Shown here one piece after another: positions 51,456-62,300 of a stretch of DNA of 64,000 nt. The position numbers and the translations under genes were made by a program. Source of the stretch: Colwellia sp. RSH04 (GTDB lineage Bacteria; Pseudomonadota; Gammaproteobacteria; Enterobacterales; Alteromonadaceae); NCBI RefSeq assembly GCF_003545765.1, contig NZ_QXIO01000008.1:62001-126000 (forward strand), in the 5' to 3' direction. The stretch's first letter is position 1; each line of letters begins with the position of its first letter. The notes beneath the pieces are model-generated. The model did no database searches. It saw only the letters and a program-made list of their open reading frames with translations, and was not told the origin of the DNA.

Positions 51456-51868
51456 TGTCAGGACGACATGGAGCAGGGGGCTTTATTATGAACAAGGATT
51501 CGCTCGCAGGAATACTTGCTTAGGATAAGCAAGAGTGGTTTTAGGATAAACCATGATAATGGAAATATCAAAGGATTGATATAATAAGGATGTTGTAAGG
51601 AAACTAGGAAACTCAAAACGGGATGTTTTGTTAAAGGACCTTTAAGGATAAAGTATAGTGGCAGGATGTTGCTAAAGGACGAAATAAACATGGATGTGGG
51701 TTGATTAGGAAGATCAACGTCAGGAAGACAGTAGTAAAAGGACAATGAGAGGACTCATTAGGATAAACTAAGGATAGTTATTCAAGGAAGAAACGAGAAC
51801 ACCATATTTAGTGCAGGACGCACGATATAAGCTAGTATAAAATGCGGCTCAATGAGCCGCATTTTTGT
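51456..51868 (+). ncRNA. csrB: CsrB/CsrC-type regulatory RNA sequestering CsrA
   Basis: About 410 nt without a credible protein frame but with 25 GGA trinucleotides on the plus strand, most as AGGA. Many sit in small hairpin loops: GTC-AGGAC-GAC, CTTGCTT-AGGAT-AAGCAAG, GGTTT-TAGGAT-AAACC, GAG-AGGA-CTC, AACTA-AGGA-TAGTT, GTGC-AGGAC-GCAC. It ends in a strong intrinsic terminator. This is the design of CsrB-family RNAs, which titrate the translational repressor CsrA/RsmA under BarA-UvrY (GacS-GacA) control. The 5' end is estimated. Strand is fixed by the terminator and the GGA orientation. Confidence 0.9.
51839..51866 (+). terminator. terminator of the CsrB-like RNA
   Basis: Eleven-bp perfect stem AAATGCGGCTC / GAGCCGCATTT with AAT loop and T run. 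Confidence 0.92.
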
Positions 51869-52027
51869 ATCTGACATTTGGCAATAGCTAAAAGCCCGTA
51901 TAATCTTATTACAACCCCATTAATTTAGTATCACTGCTTTTTACCTATAATCGGGTAGCTTGTAGGCTTTATAACACTATTTGATAGACATAACATTTAT
52001 AATGTCAGTTTAAGCTTTTTTATCAAA

Positions 52028-52045
52028 AACGTTTGTTCAAACGTT
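52028..52045 (+). promoter_or_regulatory. perfect palindrome, candidate operator of the small membrane protein gene
   Basis: AACGTTTG-TT-CAAACGTT is an 8-2-8 perfect inverted repeat, 20 bp before the ATG at 52066 and 25 bp after a TATAAT (51998-52003). The shape fits a TetR-like dimer site, but no regulator gene of that type is in the window. Confidence 0.45.
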
Positions 52046-52065
52046 ATCTTTTGCTAGGAAACAAG

Positions 52066-52422
52066 ATGTATTTAACATTGCAAAAAATTTCTAATGCTCT
52101 AATGCCACTAAGACAGTTCTTATTGTTTTCCGCTGTTTGTTTAATGCTTTTTATAGCTTATCAGCTTATTTTTCCTGTTGCGGTGTCAGTACATGATAAT
52201 CTACTGAAAATCTGTCTGTTAGGGCTGATTTGGCTTTTATTGTTTTACAGTATCATCATCACATTTTCTGGTAAAAGAGTAGACTCAATAGAAACTAAGT
52301 CATGGCTTGCGAAGTTTAAACATAAGTTAGCCTCTATCATGAAAGGATGTTTTGTAATTTTCTTTTTTATATTAACTGTCGCAATAGTGATAATCTCTAC
52401 TCGCATGTTAAATGTACTTTAA
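52066..52422 (+). CDS. small membrane protein of unknown function
   Basis: 118 residues from ATG 52066 (ribosome site AGGAAAC), with three hydrophobic segments (about 12-35, 45-68 and 93-116) and a basic loop before the third (KSWLAKFKHKLASIMKG). Convergent with the giant collagenase gene and separated from it by a terminator. A decayed copy of its 3' end lies in the same relative place beside the second collagenase (59100-59250), so gene and collagenase were duplicated together. No family recognised. Confidence 0.65.
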   Translation: MYLTLQKISNALMPLRQFLLFSAVCLMLFIAYQLIFPVAVSVHDNLLKICLLGLIWLLLFYSIIITFSGKRVDSIETKSWLAKFKHKLASIMKGCFVIFFFILTVAIVIISTRMLNVL

Positions 52423-52431
52423 GTATGGTAT

Positions 52432-52463
52432 AAAAAAACCCAACACATCAGTGTTGGGTTTTT
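52432..52463. terminator. bidirectional terminator between membrane gene and collagenase A
   Basis: Twelve-bp stem AAAACCCAACAC / GTGTTGGGTTTT with ATCA loop, A/T runs on both sides. Confidence 0.9.
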
Positions 52464-52502
52464 AATATTTAAGCGATTAAATGCTTAGTTAGTCACGGTT
52501 GA

Positions 52503-55500
52503 TTAACGTTCAGAAACTATTAATTCAACGCCACCAAACTCACCATCTAAAGTGATGTAGTGCCAGTAAACGTCAGGGTTTAGTTGCACATCTAAACTAT
52601 CCCAGTTACCGTCACCGTTTGCATAACCGTCATTATCTTGCGCAGTTGGCCAGTCATCAGCTTTAAACATAATGTCTGCATTACCCCAACCACCAGAAGT
52701 TGTTAGTGTAAGGCGAGTAGATAAAGCATCTTCATTGCGGATGAAGAATGATGCGTGGCCACCTGAAGAGTTAATACATTCAACGATTTGGCTTGTTGAT
52801 ACAGTTGTATTTTCTGGATCATGAGCATTCGCCTGAACATTCACTACACAAGGAGAGAAATCAGTACTGATTGTTACAGGTTCACCAGCCCAGTTGCCTG
52901 CTGTACCAGAAGTAGTAGAGTCTTCATCATTAGGACCAAGTTCAACAATGTTGCTTTCACCTAACACAACACCATTCACTAACCAGTCATTAAACTCAGC
53001 ATCGTAACTTGTACCGATGTTATCCATATAAGTTTGATATTCCGTGAATTGACCTGTACGTGTCAAGCTTAAGATTTGGTCAACATCGTTTCTATGGTTT
53101 TCAAACATGAAGCGAACTGCTAGGTAACCCCAACGATAGATTCGTGTTTGACCTGAGTTATAGTCATTCTTGAAGATTTCAGATAATGCCACTTCTTGAG
53201 ATTCACCCACAGAAATTGCGAAATCATTACCGTCACCTTGAGAAATATACTCACCAAGACCTTCAGACCACCATACCGTACTAACAGTCATACCAAGTTG
53301 GAAATCTCCATATAAATCGAAACGACCATCTAAATAATGAACGTATTCATGCTGTAGGTTCCAAACATGGAATTCAGGTTTTATCCACTCGGCTTCATAG
53401 GCAATGAAACGCGCTTGGTTCTTCTCATTAATTGGTGCACCTTCTAAATACATACCACCATTATTAGTATCAATACCGAAGAATTGACCTGCATAGGTTT
53501 TGTAATCTTCTGATGAGTCGAAAATAACAAGTTCTAATGCTTGGTTATTATCGTCAGCAACTGGCTGGTAACCTGTGTTCAATATTTGATGGAAGTTTGT
53601 TTCTTGACCACCTAATACTTCACAAATCCAAGCTGCTTGATCGTTGTACATGTGCTGAGCACGAATCTTCAAGCTATCAGAACACTTGTAGTTGAAGGTT
53701 AATGTTTCAGCTTCTAAGGTGTATGCGAAACCACAGATATTATAATAACCACAATCTGCGCGATCGTAGAAATCAGACATGCTAGCTGCTTTTATCCATA
53801 ATGCTTTAGTTTCGTCATCTTTACTTGAGCTATCAAGTACCGCTTTAACTAACGACTTAACACGTGGAAATAACTCATCGATATGATATAAGCGAGACAT
53901 TTCGTTAACAGCATTTAATAAAACATACTCAGCATCAGTACCAATCATGTCACGGTTAGCATTTTGGAAGTTAAACAAAACATCTAAAATACTATCGTCA
54001 GCAATGAATAGTGCTTGCATTGCTTCATCCCATTGAGCACGGAATAAAGTAGTGAAAACAGCATTTGCTGCAGCATTCATGTTAAAGCTAGATTTCCAAT
54101 TTGCATTATAGTCATTAAGTACTTTAATGGTTATATCGTTAAAAGCAGCACCTAAGTAGGCAGAATCAACGGTAATCAACGCCTCTTTTAATACGTTGCC
54201 GTTTTCTTCGCTAACTATCCAAGTGTTAGTGTTGTTAAATAAGTTTCTAAGCGCTGTTGCAATAGCATCTGTTACAGCAGAAGTATACTCAGGCACATCT
54301 TCTGGATGAGCAAACTGTACATAATAAGCACCGCGTAAGAAGTATAATAATGATTGCAACCCTGTTGTATCTGTACCTGTATATCCTGGAGCGCGTGTAT
54401 TGATAGCATTGGCGATAGCAATCATATTCGCTTCAGAGTATACCTGCGTCGCATCTGCTCCACTAATCTTATAAATAGGGCTAACATTTTGTGGATGAGA
54501 AATTGCAATACGCTCTACAAGGTTATCGCCGTTTAGTCCTAAGAAACGTGTAGCATCAGTAGGGAAACCATCATCAGGGATGTCATTACCACCTCCTGTT
54601 GAAGGGAACTTAGACGTATCAGTAGCAATTAAGAAGCTAACTTCGCTAGCATCGCCACCGTTAGCATCTAATAAAACGTATAACCAACCTTTATTAGCAG
54701 TAAAAGTAACTGTTTCACTAGTACCAGTATTTGTTGATACATGTTCATAATTACTCGTTGTTGCCCATGTTTCAGCGCTTGTGTAAATTGCTAAATCAGC
54801 AGTACCACCAGCAGTAGACATGGTTATTTCAACGTTGTCATGTGGAACAAAAATATAGTAAGAAGAAGAGCCTGAGATGTTTACACACTCAACTTGGTTA
54901 AAGGTTAATTCTTGCTCAACAATTGTATCAGCGCCACACATGCCCGGATTAGTTGGTAGAGTAGGAATAACAGAACCGTCGCCAGAACCGTCACCAGAAC
55001 CGTCACCAGAACCGTCACCAGAACCGTCGCCAGAGCCGTCACCTGAGCCGTCGCCAGAGCCGTCGCCAGAGCCGTCGCCAGAGCCGTCACCTGAGCCGTC
55101 GCCAGAGCCGTCACCAGAACCGTCACCAGAACCATCACCAGAACCGTCACCTGAACCATCACCAGAACCGTCGCCATCAGTAAATGAATCAGCATCAATT
55201 ACATAGGTATTTACAGCTTCAGTTAATACAGCAATACCTAAACACTTGTTGTTGCTTTCTGCAATCATCATACGGTCGCCTTGCGCCCAGTAATCTGCAC
55301 TGTAGGTATCACCATTGTTTAAGGTTTGGTAGTTGTTATCTAAGTTTGGTTCACCTGTCGTTGAACTTACCCAGTAAAGGCTAACAGGCGTATCTGTGGT
55401 ATTAGTAACTGAAATCTCAGCACCATCTGCACTACGCTCGTAAGCGTTTGTTAAGTCACAGCTACCAAAAGTATTTGCAGCAGGAATAACTTCAACAGAG

Positions 55501-58500
55501 ACTGCATCTTTAACCATTTCAGCATCAACAGTGAAAGTATTCACTGATTCTGTCATTACAGCAACGCCTAAACAGTTCTTGTAGTTATCAGTAACCACTA
55601 AGCGATCACCATTTGCCCAGTAATCAGCACTATAACTCTCACCTTGCGCTAAAGTAGCATAAGGGTTGTCATAGTTAACTTCACCTGTTTGGTTATTAAC
55701 CCAATATAATGTTACGGGAGTATCAGTAGTGTTTGTTACTGAGACTTCAGCAGCAATATCACTATTGCGTACATATTGGTATACAAGGTCACAACTACCA
55801 AACGTATTGGCTGCTGGAATAACTTGAGGAGGAGGAGCAATTGCATCGGTATTAGCTAATACCCAGTCAGTGTAATCGGTATCAGTGGCAACAATATTTG
55901 CTAACACAGCATCGAATGCAGCTTTGTCACTATTACGAGCCGCTTGTGCTGCTGCTAATACATCACTTTTACGGTTTTCAGCGAGGTATTGCATAGTAAT
56001 GTATGACCATGGATATAAATTATTAAAAGAGTAATCCATGAATAAAACATTATGCAAAGGTGGCACAGTTTCACCTGCAAGGTCACCTAAGTTTCGAGTA
56101 TCGCCCACACCTTTAGATAAATACTCTGCCCAACCTTCAGCCCAAGATACGGTATTTAAATGATACTCAAAAGCACCATATAAATTATATCGACCATCAA
56201 GATAGTGAGTGTATTCATGTTCAAGATTATAAACATCACCTTCAGCTTCACAAGAGTAACCTACCCAGCTTTCTGGACATTGCATAGCATGAAAACGTGC
56301 AATGTTACCTTCAACTGAAGGATCACCTTCTAAGTAAATTCCACCATTATCTGTGTTATGCCCAAAGAAGTCATAACCGTATTGCTCATAATCTTCAGGC
56401 GATGCATAAACAACGACTTCTAATTTCGCATTAGTATCATCAGCAACGGGCTGGTTACCTGTATTAAAGAAGTTATGGAACTTATCAGTCATTGCTGACA
56501 TCTTTTGACATGAACTATCTAACTGCTCTGGGGTCATAGATTGAGCACGGATAGTTAAGTTGTCATTACATTGATAAGTCGTAGATAACACATCTTCAGC
56601 AGTTAACTCAGGTAAACAGTAATTAGCTAATGCATCATTTTCATCACAAGTACGGCCAACAGCGTCAAGATAGGTTGTACCTATTTCACGTTTAGCTGTT
56701 TCTTCAGAAATATCAGTAGTTACTTTGTTATAGATTTCAATAACAATGCTATCAATGCGTTCTTTTGTTGCATCATCTGCAAGGTTACTTACATGGCCTA
56801 GCGCTAATAAAGTATGTGCTAATATCCATTTTCTATCACTATCAGCATCCCAGCGTAAGTCTAAGGCTGTCTCACCTAAACCATAAGCACGTAACGCAGA
56901 AATTACTGATAACATTTGATTATTAAAGGCAGTACTCAATGTAGCGTTAGACTTGCCTTCAAAAGCCATATCATAAAAAGCCTTTAACAGTTGGTTAGTA
57001 CTGTAACCAAAATTGTCGTAGCTATATGGATTAGTTAATTCAGAGTAATACTGAGTTAAGGCTAGTAAATGTGGAATGTGCTCTTCAAAGGCGTCACTTG
57101 CAGGTGCTAATGCTAAGTTTAACATTGCTGTTGCATAACCTTCTTGAATTAAACCAGCTGGCGCTTCAGTTGAGTGGAAGTCAGTCATTTTCGCAACAGC
57201 ATGTAATGCATTGCTTAAACGAGTTACTTCATCAGCAGTAAAATCACCAGTTGTACCGTTGAATGAGTAGTTTCTTAAGAAGTAAACTAATTGATCAAGA
57301 TCTGTACTTGTGATGTCATCTTGTGCAGCTAAGAAGTGAATTGCATCAGCAACATCACCAATTGGATCTTCTGCTCTGCTAGCAATAGCAGCCCAGTCAG
57401 CCCATGAGCCTGCAATGATTTCATTAACAACATCAGTAAATTGACTAGCCGATGTTAACGTTGGTGCAGGGATAGAAACAACAACATTTTTGTCAATAAC
57501 TACGTAATCGTCATTGCCGCCGCCGTTGTCACCGCCGCCGTTATCACCGCCGTTTGAGCCATCACTTACACTAAAAGTAACTTGATCGTTATTTCCAAAG
57601 ATAGTGATATATAAACGACCTGCATCAGCAGTTAATGAAATACTTTCTTCTGTAGTACCTGTTGTTGCTGAAGAGGCTATGTTGTTGCTTGAAGAAGCCC
57701 AGCCACCAGTATTAACATAAAGGTCTGCTTCACCCGTACCACCTGTTGTAGTAATAGTAAGGTTTGTGTTATCTGCTTCAACATCTAAATAATGGTATTG
57801 ACCATTACCTGAAATACACTCGGTTTGATTAAGTGTTAAAGCATAACCTGATGTAGTTTTAGCACCACAAAGTACCGGATCGCCGCCGTTATCACCGCCG
57901 CCGTTATCACCGCCGCCGTTATCACCGCCGCCGTTATCACCGCCGCCGTTATCACCGCCGCCGTTATCACCGCCGCCAGAATCGGTTTCACCATTCAGGC
58001 TTAATGTAACGCCTTCGTGAGCACCCATGAGAGAGATATAGAAGGTACCTGCATTTGCAGTAACTGATAATGATTCCTCAGTACCAGAGTTTACTGACGA
58101 AGCAGTAAAACTACTACGTGTAGCCCAAGAGCTAGAGTTTACATAAATGTCAGCTTCACCAGTACCACCAGTCGTCGTAATGGTCAGTGGTGTGCCATCT
58201 TCTTCAACATTGGTACTAAAGTATAATCCATTACCTGAGGTACATCTTACTTCACCAAGTGTTAATGTTGCGTTCGAACTACTAGGGTTAGCACAAAGCT
58301 CACCATTATCATTGCCATTATCTGTACCAGCTTCTTTTACATTAAGTGTTACTTGTTCATGATTACCAAATACACTGATGTATAAACGACCAGCTTGCGC
58401 TGTTACCAATAATGACTCTTCAGTTCCTTCATTATTTGTTCTTTGAGTATGGCTAGAGCTTGTTGCCCACCCAGAGGTGTTGACTAAGATATCAGCTTCA

Positions 58501-58730
58501 CCTGTTCCACCAGAGGTAGAAATCTCAAGTTCAGTGTTATCGTTTTCAACATCGACATAAAAGTATAGGCCGTTGCCTGAGGTACACTCAGTTTGGCCAA
58601 CCGTGAGTGCGCCACCTGATGCGGTGGTGCTACCACATAGAGGGGTATCACTTGCCTGAGCACTGTGTGATGCAAAAGCACCTGCTACAGCGATCGCGGT
58701 AAGCAACTTTTTAGCGACAGAATGTGTCAT
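52503..58730 (-). CDS. giant secreted protein with two M9 collagenase modules, PPC-type and VHL-like domains
   Basis: About 2075 residues from ATG 58730 (GGGAAC ribosome site; same start as its paralogue). Signal peptide ends SHSAQA (about 27). Order: three PPC-like domains (two at about 30-245, one after a GGGDN linker at about 290-385), M9 module 1 with [10 protein letters not shown] (H838) and [10 protein letters not shown], two ~105-residue VHL-beta-like repeats (about 970-1183), a (GDGS)17 linker (about 1186-1253), a PPC-like domain, M9 module 2 with [10 protein letters not shown] (H1794) and [11 protein letters not shown], and a C-terminal PPC-like domain. Both zinc sites (HExxH plus downstream Glu) are intact. 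Typical Vibrio M9 collagenases have one module in about 800 residues. Activity on collagen is inferred from family. Confidence 0.9.
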   Translation of the reverse strand: MTHSVAKKLLTAIAVAGAFASHSAQASDTPLCGSTTASGGALTVGQTECTSGNGLYFYVDVENDNTELEISTSGGTGEADILVNTSGWATSSSHTQRTNNEGTEESLLVTAQAGRLYISVFGNHEQVTLNVKEAGTDNGNDNGELCANPSSSNATLTLGEVRCTSGNGLYFSTNVEEDGTPLTITTTGGTGEADIYVNSSSWATRSSFTASSVNSGTEESLSVTANAGTFYISLMGAHEGVTLSLNGETDSGGGDNGGGDNGGGDNGGGDNGGGDNGGGDNGGDPVLCGAKTTSGYALTLNQTECISGNGQYHYLDVEADNTNLTITTTGGTGEADLYVNTGGWASSSNNIASSATTGTTEESISLTADAGRLYITIFGNNDQVTFSVSDGSNGGDNGGGDNGGGNDDYVVIDKNVVVSIPAPTLTSASQFTDVVNEIIAGSWADWAAIASRAEDPIGDVADAIHFLAAQDDITSTDLDQLVYFLRNYSFNGTTGDFTADEVTRLSNALHAVAKMTDFHSTEAPAGLIQEGYATAMLNLALAPASDAFEEHIPHLLALTQYYSELTNPYSYDNFGYSTNQLLKAFYDMAFEGKSNATLSTAFNNQMLSVISALRAYGLGETALDLRWDADSDRKWILAHTLLALGHVSNLADDATKERIDSIVIEIYNKVTTDISEETAKREIGTTYLDAVGRTCDENDALANYCLPELTAEDVLSTTYQCNDNLTIRAQSMTPEQLDSSCQKMSAMTDKFHNFFNTGNQPVADDTNAKLEVVVYASPEDYEQYGYDFFGHNTDNGGIYLEGDPSVEGNIARFHAMQCPESWVGYSCEAEGDVYNLEHEYTHYLDGRYNLYGAFEYHLNTVSWAEGWAEYLSKGVGDTRNLGDLAGETVPPLHNVLFMDYSFNNLYPWSYITMQYLAENRKSDVLAAAQAARNSDKAAFDAVLANIVATDTDYTDWVLANTDAIAPPPQVIPAANTFGSCDLVYQYVRNSDIAAEVSVTNTTDTPVTLYWVNNQTGEVNYDNPYATLAQGESYSADYWANGDRLVVTDNYKNCLGVAVMTESVNTFTVDAEMVKDAVSVEVIPAANTFGSCDLTNAYERSADGAEISVTNTTDTPVSLYWVSSTTGEPNLDNNYQTLNNGDTYSADYWAQGDRMMIAESNNKCLGIAVLTEAVNTYVIDADSFTDGDGSGDGSGDGSGDGSGDGSGDGSGDGSGDGSGDGSGDGSGDGSGDGSGDGSGDGSGDGSGDGSGDGSVIPTLPTNPGMCGADTIVEQELTFNQVECVNISGSSSYYIFVPHDNVEITMSTAGGTADLAIYTSAETWATTSNYEHVSTNTGTSETVTFTANKGWLYVLLDANGGDASEVSFLIATDTSKFPSTGGGNDIPDDGFPTDATRFLGLNGDNLVERIAISHPQNVSPIYKISGADATQVYSEANMIAIANAINTRAPGYTGTDTTGLQSLLYFLRGAYYVQFAHPEDVPEYTSAVTDAIATALRNLFNNTNTWIVSEENGNVLKEALITVDSAYLGAAFNDITIKVLNDYNANWKSSFNMNAAANAVFTTLFRAQWDEAMQALFIADDSILDVLFNFQNANRDMIGTDAEYVLLNAVNEMSRLYHIDELFPRVKSLVKAVLDSSSKDDETKALWIKAASMSDFYDRADCGYYNICGFAYTLEAETLTFNYKCSDSLKIRAQHMYNDQAAWICEVLGGQETNFHQILNTGYQPVADDNNQALELVIFDSSEDYKTYAGQFFGIDTNNGGMYLEGAPINEKNQARFIAYEAEWIKPEFHVWNLQHEYVHYLDGRFDLYGDFQLGMTVSTVWWSEGLGEYISQGDGNDFAISVGESQEVALSEIFKNDYNSGQTRIYRWGYLAVRFMFENHRNDVDQILSLTRTGQFTEYQTYMDNIGTSYDAEFNDWLVNGVVLGESNIVELGPNDEDSTTSGTAGNWAGEPVTISTDFSPCVVNVQANAHDPENTTVSTSQIVECINSSGGHASFFIRNEDALSTRLTLTTSGGWGNADIMFKADDWPTAQDNDGYANGDGNWDSLDVQLNPDVYWHYITLDGEFGGVELIVSER
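54973..55176 (-). repeat. 12-bp tandem repeat coding (Gly-Asp-Gly-Ser)17
   Basis: Seventeen in-frame 12-bp units of the type GAACCGTCACCA (plus strand), with synonymous variants. A flexible acidic linker, possibly calcium-binding, between the two collagenase halves. Likely variable in copy number. Confidence 0.95.
57883..57978 (-). repeat. 15-bp tandem repeat coding (Gly-Gly-Gly-Asp-Asn)6
   Basis: Six nearly identical 15-bp units with CCGCCGTTATCACCG on the plus strand, a linker between PPC-like domains 2 and 3. A shorter copy of the same type occurs at about 57520-57555. DNA identity between units implies recent expansion. Confidence 0.92.
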
Positions 58731-59076
58731 ATAAGTTCCCGTTTTTTTACTAAGGGATAAGTTATGCAATACCTATCCGTTAATTTATAATTGTTATAGG
58801 CTTTTACGAGATTCCTCTTTCATCAATAGCTATATTGACTTGCTAGAAAAGCGCTAGCATTGCATTTTTCGAGTAACGGTTTGGGAGATTCACTTAATTG
58901 ATAAAAGTGATTGTTACTGAGTTGTTAGTCGTTCAGTTGCATACTGAGTTATTCAACTAACCAAATTTTTTTATTTTTTACTAAACAGGTAAAGTAGAAG
59001 CATCCGAAGATGTTACAAAACGTAAGTGAAAAAAAACATTGTATGCAATATATTATAAATAGTATTAATTGTACAT
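58731..59076 (-). promoter_or_regulatory. upstream region of collagenase A, duplicated before collagenase B
   Basis: The first ~150 bp are about 90% identical to 62571-62735. Shared parts: a leader hairpin GGATAGGT / ACTTATCC (58755-58778) just before the ribosome site, an inverted repeat GCTAG-N7-CTAGC (58842-58858), and TTGTATGCAATATATTA at 59039-59055, which recurs at 62888-62904. The promoter itself cannot be fixed. Confidence 0.55.
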
Positions 59077-59099
59077 ATGCAATTCATACTATATGGATC

Positions 59100-59250
59100 T
59101 TTTCTGGATGATTTTTATTCGATTTTAATATTTAACGATTTCAAAGGTGGGCTCCTTTTCATCCGTCAAGGTAACTTACTGCTGCTAATATTTATCTTGC
59201 TGACTACAGCTACATTGCTAATGTCTAGTTGTATGGTAAATGTGCTACGA
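59100..59250 (+). pseudogene. remnant of the small membrane protein gene (3' end)
   Basis: Translation FKGGLLFIRQGN...IFILLTTAT...SSCMVNVL aligns with FKHKLASIMKGC...IFFFILTVA...STRMLNVL at the end of the gene at 52066. The 5' two thirds, ribosome site and stop codon are gone. It is followed, like the intact gene, by a CCCAACA/TGTTGGG hairpin before a collagenase stop. Confidence 0.7.
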
Positions 59251-59260
59251 ATTTTAAATA

Positions 59261-59293
59261 AAAAAAACCCAACATTAATTTGTTGGGCTTTAT
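59261..59293. terminator. terminator after collagenase B
   Basis: Stem CCCAACA / TGTTGGG with 6-nt loop, flanked by eight A on the left, homologous to the terminator at 52432 though with a shorter stem. Confidence 0.75.
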
Positions 59294-59330
59294 CATTAAA
59301 GTAGTTAACTATTTATTAAATTGGATAAAG

Positions 59331-62300
59331 TTACTGTTCAGTGATTCTCAGTTCAACGCCACCAAACTCACCATCTAAAGTGATATAGTGCCAGTAAACG
59401 TCAGGGTCTAGCTGAACTTCTAGGCTGTCCCAATTACCATCTCCGTTTGCGTAACCATCATTGTCTTGTGCCGAAGGCCAGTTGTCAGCGCCAAAAATGA
59501 TATCTGCGTTACCCCAGCCACCGCTAGTCGTTAGTTTAAAACGAGTCGATAACCCCCCATCGTTAGCAATGACTAATGAAGCTTGACCATTTGAAGAGTT
59601 AATGCACTCAATAATTTGATTTGTAGTTACAGTATTATTCTCAGCATCATAAGCATTATCAGTAACGTTAACTACACATGGTGAGAAGTCCGTACTAATG
59701 GTTACTGGCTCCCCGGCCCAGTTGCCAGCTGTACCTGAAGCAGTTGAACTTTCATCGTTTGGACCTAACTCAACAATATTACTATCACCTAATACAACAC
59801 CGTTAACTAACCAATCGGTAAACTCACTGTCATAAGATGTGCCAATATTATCTAAATAAGTCTGGTACTCAGGGTATTGACCTGTGCGGGTTAAGTTAAG
59901 CATTTGATTTACATCATTTCTATGTTCTTCAAACATAAAGCGAACCCCTAGGTAACCCCAGCGATAAACACGGGTTTGACCTGAGTCATAGGTATTGTTA
60001 AAGATTTCTGATAAGGTAACTTCCTGCGATTGACCTACAGAGATTGCATACTCATTACCATCACCTTGAGAAATATATTCACCTAAACCTTCAGTCCACC
60101 AGACAGTGCTAGCCGTCATGCCTAGTTGGAAGTCTCCATATAAATCGAAACGACCATCTAAATAATGAACGTATTCATGCTGTAGGTTCCAAACATGGAA
60201 TTCAGGTTTTATCCACTCGGCTTCATAGGCAATGAAACGCGCTTGGTTCTTCTCATTAATTGGTGCACCTTCTAAATACATACCACCATTATTAGTATCA
60301 ATACCGAAGAATTGACCTGCATAGGTTTTGTAATCTTCTGATGAATCGAAAATAACGAGCTCAAGCGCTTGGTTATTATCGTCAGAAACAGGTTGGTAGC
60401 CCGTAGCTAAGATCTCATGGAAGTTAGATTCTTGACCGCCTAATACTTGACAAATCCATGCGGCTTGATCGTTGTACATATGTTGAGCGCGGATTTTTAG
60501 GCTATCAGAACATTTATAGTTAAAAGCTAATGTTTCAGCTTCTAAAGTATAAGCAAAACCACAAATACCATAGTAGCCACAATCAGCACGATCGTAATAA
60601 TCAGACATACTAGCTGCTTTTATCCATAAGGCTTTAGTTTCGTCATCTTTACTTGTGCTATCGAGTACCGCTTTCACCAGTAACTTAACGCGAGGGAACA
60701 ATGCATCAACGTGATATAAACGTGCCATTTCGTTTACTGCGTTTAATAATACATACTCTGCGTCTGTACCAATGGCATCGCGATGTGCTAATTGGAAGTT
60801 ATTTAATGCATCTAAAATACTATCGTCTTCAGTAAATAATGCTTTCATCGAATCGTCCCACTGGGCGCGGAACAACGTAGTAAATACTGAATTAGCGGCA
60901 GCATTCATAGCAAAGCTTGCTTTCCAATCGGCATTATAGTCATTAAGTACTTTAATGGTTATATCGTTAAAAGCAGCACCTAAGTAGGCAGAATCAACGG
61001 TAATCAACGCCTCTTTTAATACGTTGCCGTTTTCTTCGCTAACTATCCAAGTGTTAGTGTTGTTAAATAAGTTTCTAAGCGCTGTTGCAATAGCATCTGT
61101 TACAGCAGAAGTATACTCAGGCACATCTTCTGGATGAGCAAACTGTACATAATAAGCACCGCGTAAGAAGTATAATAATGATTGCAACCCTGTTGTATCT
61201 GTACCCGTATATCCTGGAGCGCGTGTATTGATAGCATTGGCGATAGCAATCATATTCGCTTCAGAGTATACCTGCGTCGCATCTGCTCCACTAATCTTAT
61301 AAATAGGGCTAACATTTTGTGGATGAGAAATGGCAATACGTTCAACAAGATCTGCGCCATTAAGTCCTAAGAAACGAGTCGCGTCAGTTGGCAAACCATC
61401 ATCAGGGATATCATTTCCACCACCTGTTGTTGGGAACTTTGATGTATCAGTCGCAACGAGGAAGCTTACTTCAGACGCCCCAACACTATTTGCATCTAGT
61501 TGCACATATAACCAACCTTCATTCGCTACAAAAGTAACTGATTGCTCTGTACCTGTACCAGAAGAGGCAAACTCATAACTATCGCTACGCGCCCAACCTT
61601 CTTGGCTAGCATATATAACTAATTCACCAGTACCGCCAGCGGTAGATAGTGTTATTTCAGTATTATCTGCAGGGATAAAAGTTGCGTATGAGGCAGTTGA
61701 TGAAACGTTTACACACTCTATCTGGTTGAAGGTGATTTCTTGATCAACGATGGTGTCATCACCACACATACCCGGGTTAGCAGGTAGTGAAGGAATATTG
61801 TCGCCAGAGCCATCACCATTGCCTGAATCATCATTGCCAGAAGTTAAACTTAAGCTTACGCCTTCATGAATTCCCATTAAAGAGATGTAAAAAGTACCTG
61901 CATTTGCGGTTACGGTTAAGCTTTCTTCAGTGCCTGTATTAGCAGAAGCTGCAGTATAGCTGTTTCGTGTAGCCCAGCTACTATCGTTAACATAAATATC
62001 TGCTTCGCCTGTACCACCAGCTGTACTAATAGTTAGTGGTGTGCCATCTTCTTCGATAACGGTTTTGAAATATAAACCATTACCTTTAGTACAGCGTGTT
62101 TCACCTATTGTTAATGTGGCGTTATCGCTACTTGGGTTTGTACAAGACTCACCATTAGTATCATCAATGGTTTCACTTACACTGAAGGTAACTTGTTCAT
62201 GAATCCCAAATATACTTACATATAGGCGACCTGCATTGGCATTAACGCTTAAACGATCATTAGTACCAGTACTGTTAGTGTTTTGTGTGTAGTTTGAATG

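Noticed and set aside
51299-51523. 74-codon open frame with a hydrophobic start
   Set aside because: It runs through the presumed upstream control region and into the CsrB-like RNA, has no ribosome site and ends inside GGA hairpins.
51458-51745. Minus-strand open frame of 95 codons
   Set aside because: Antisense to the CsrB-like RNA; its coding appearance comes from the repetitive AGGA composition.
54973-55176. Possible CRISPR array
   Set aside because: Contiguous 12-bp units without spacers, in frame inside a large gene, and no cas genes anywhere in the window.
54877-55206. Plus-strand frame coding a long Glu-Pro-Ser-Pro repeat
   Set aside because: Complement of the (GDGS)17 linker in the collagenase; no start context or conserved flanks.
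59077-59304. 75-codon open frame between the collagenases as a real gene
   Set aside because: Only its middle matches the end of the membrane gene at 52066; it has no ribosome site and reads through the terminator, so it is listed as a remnant.
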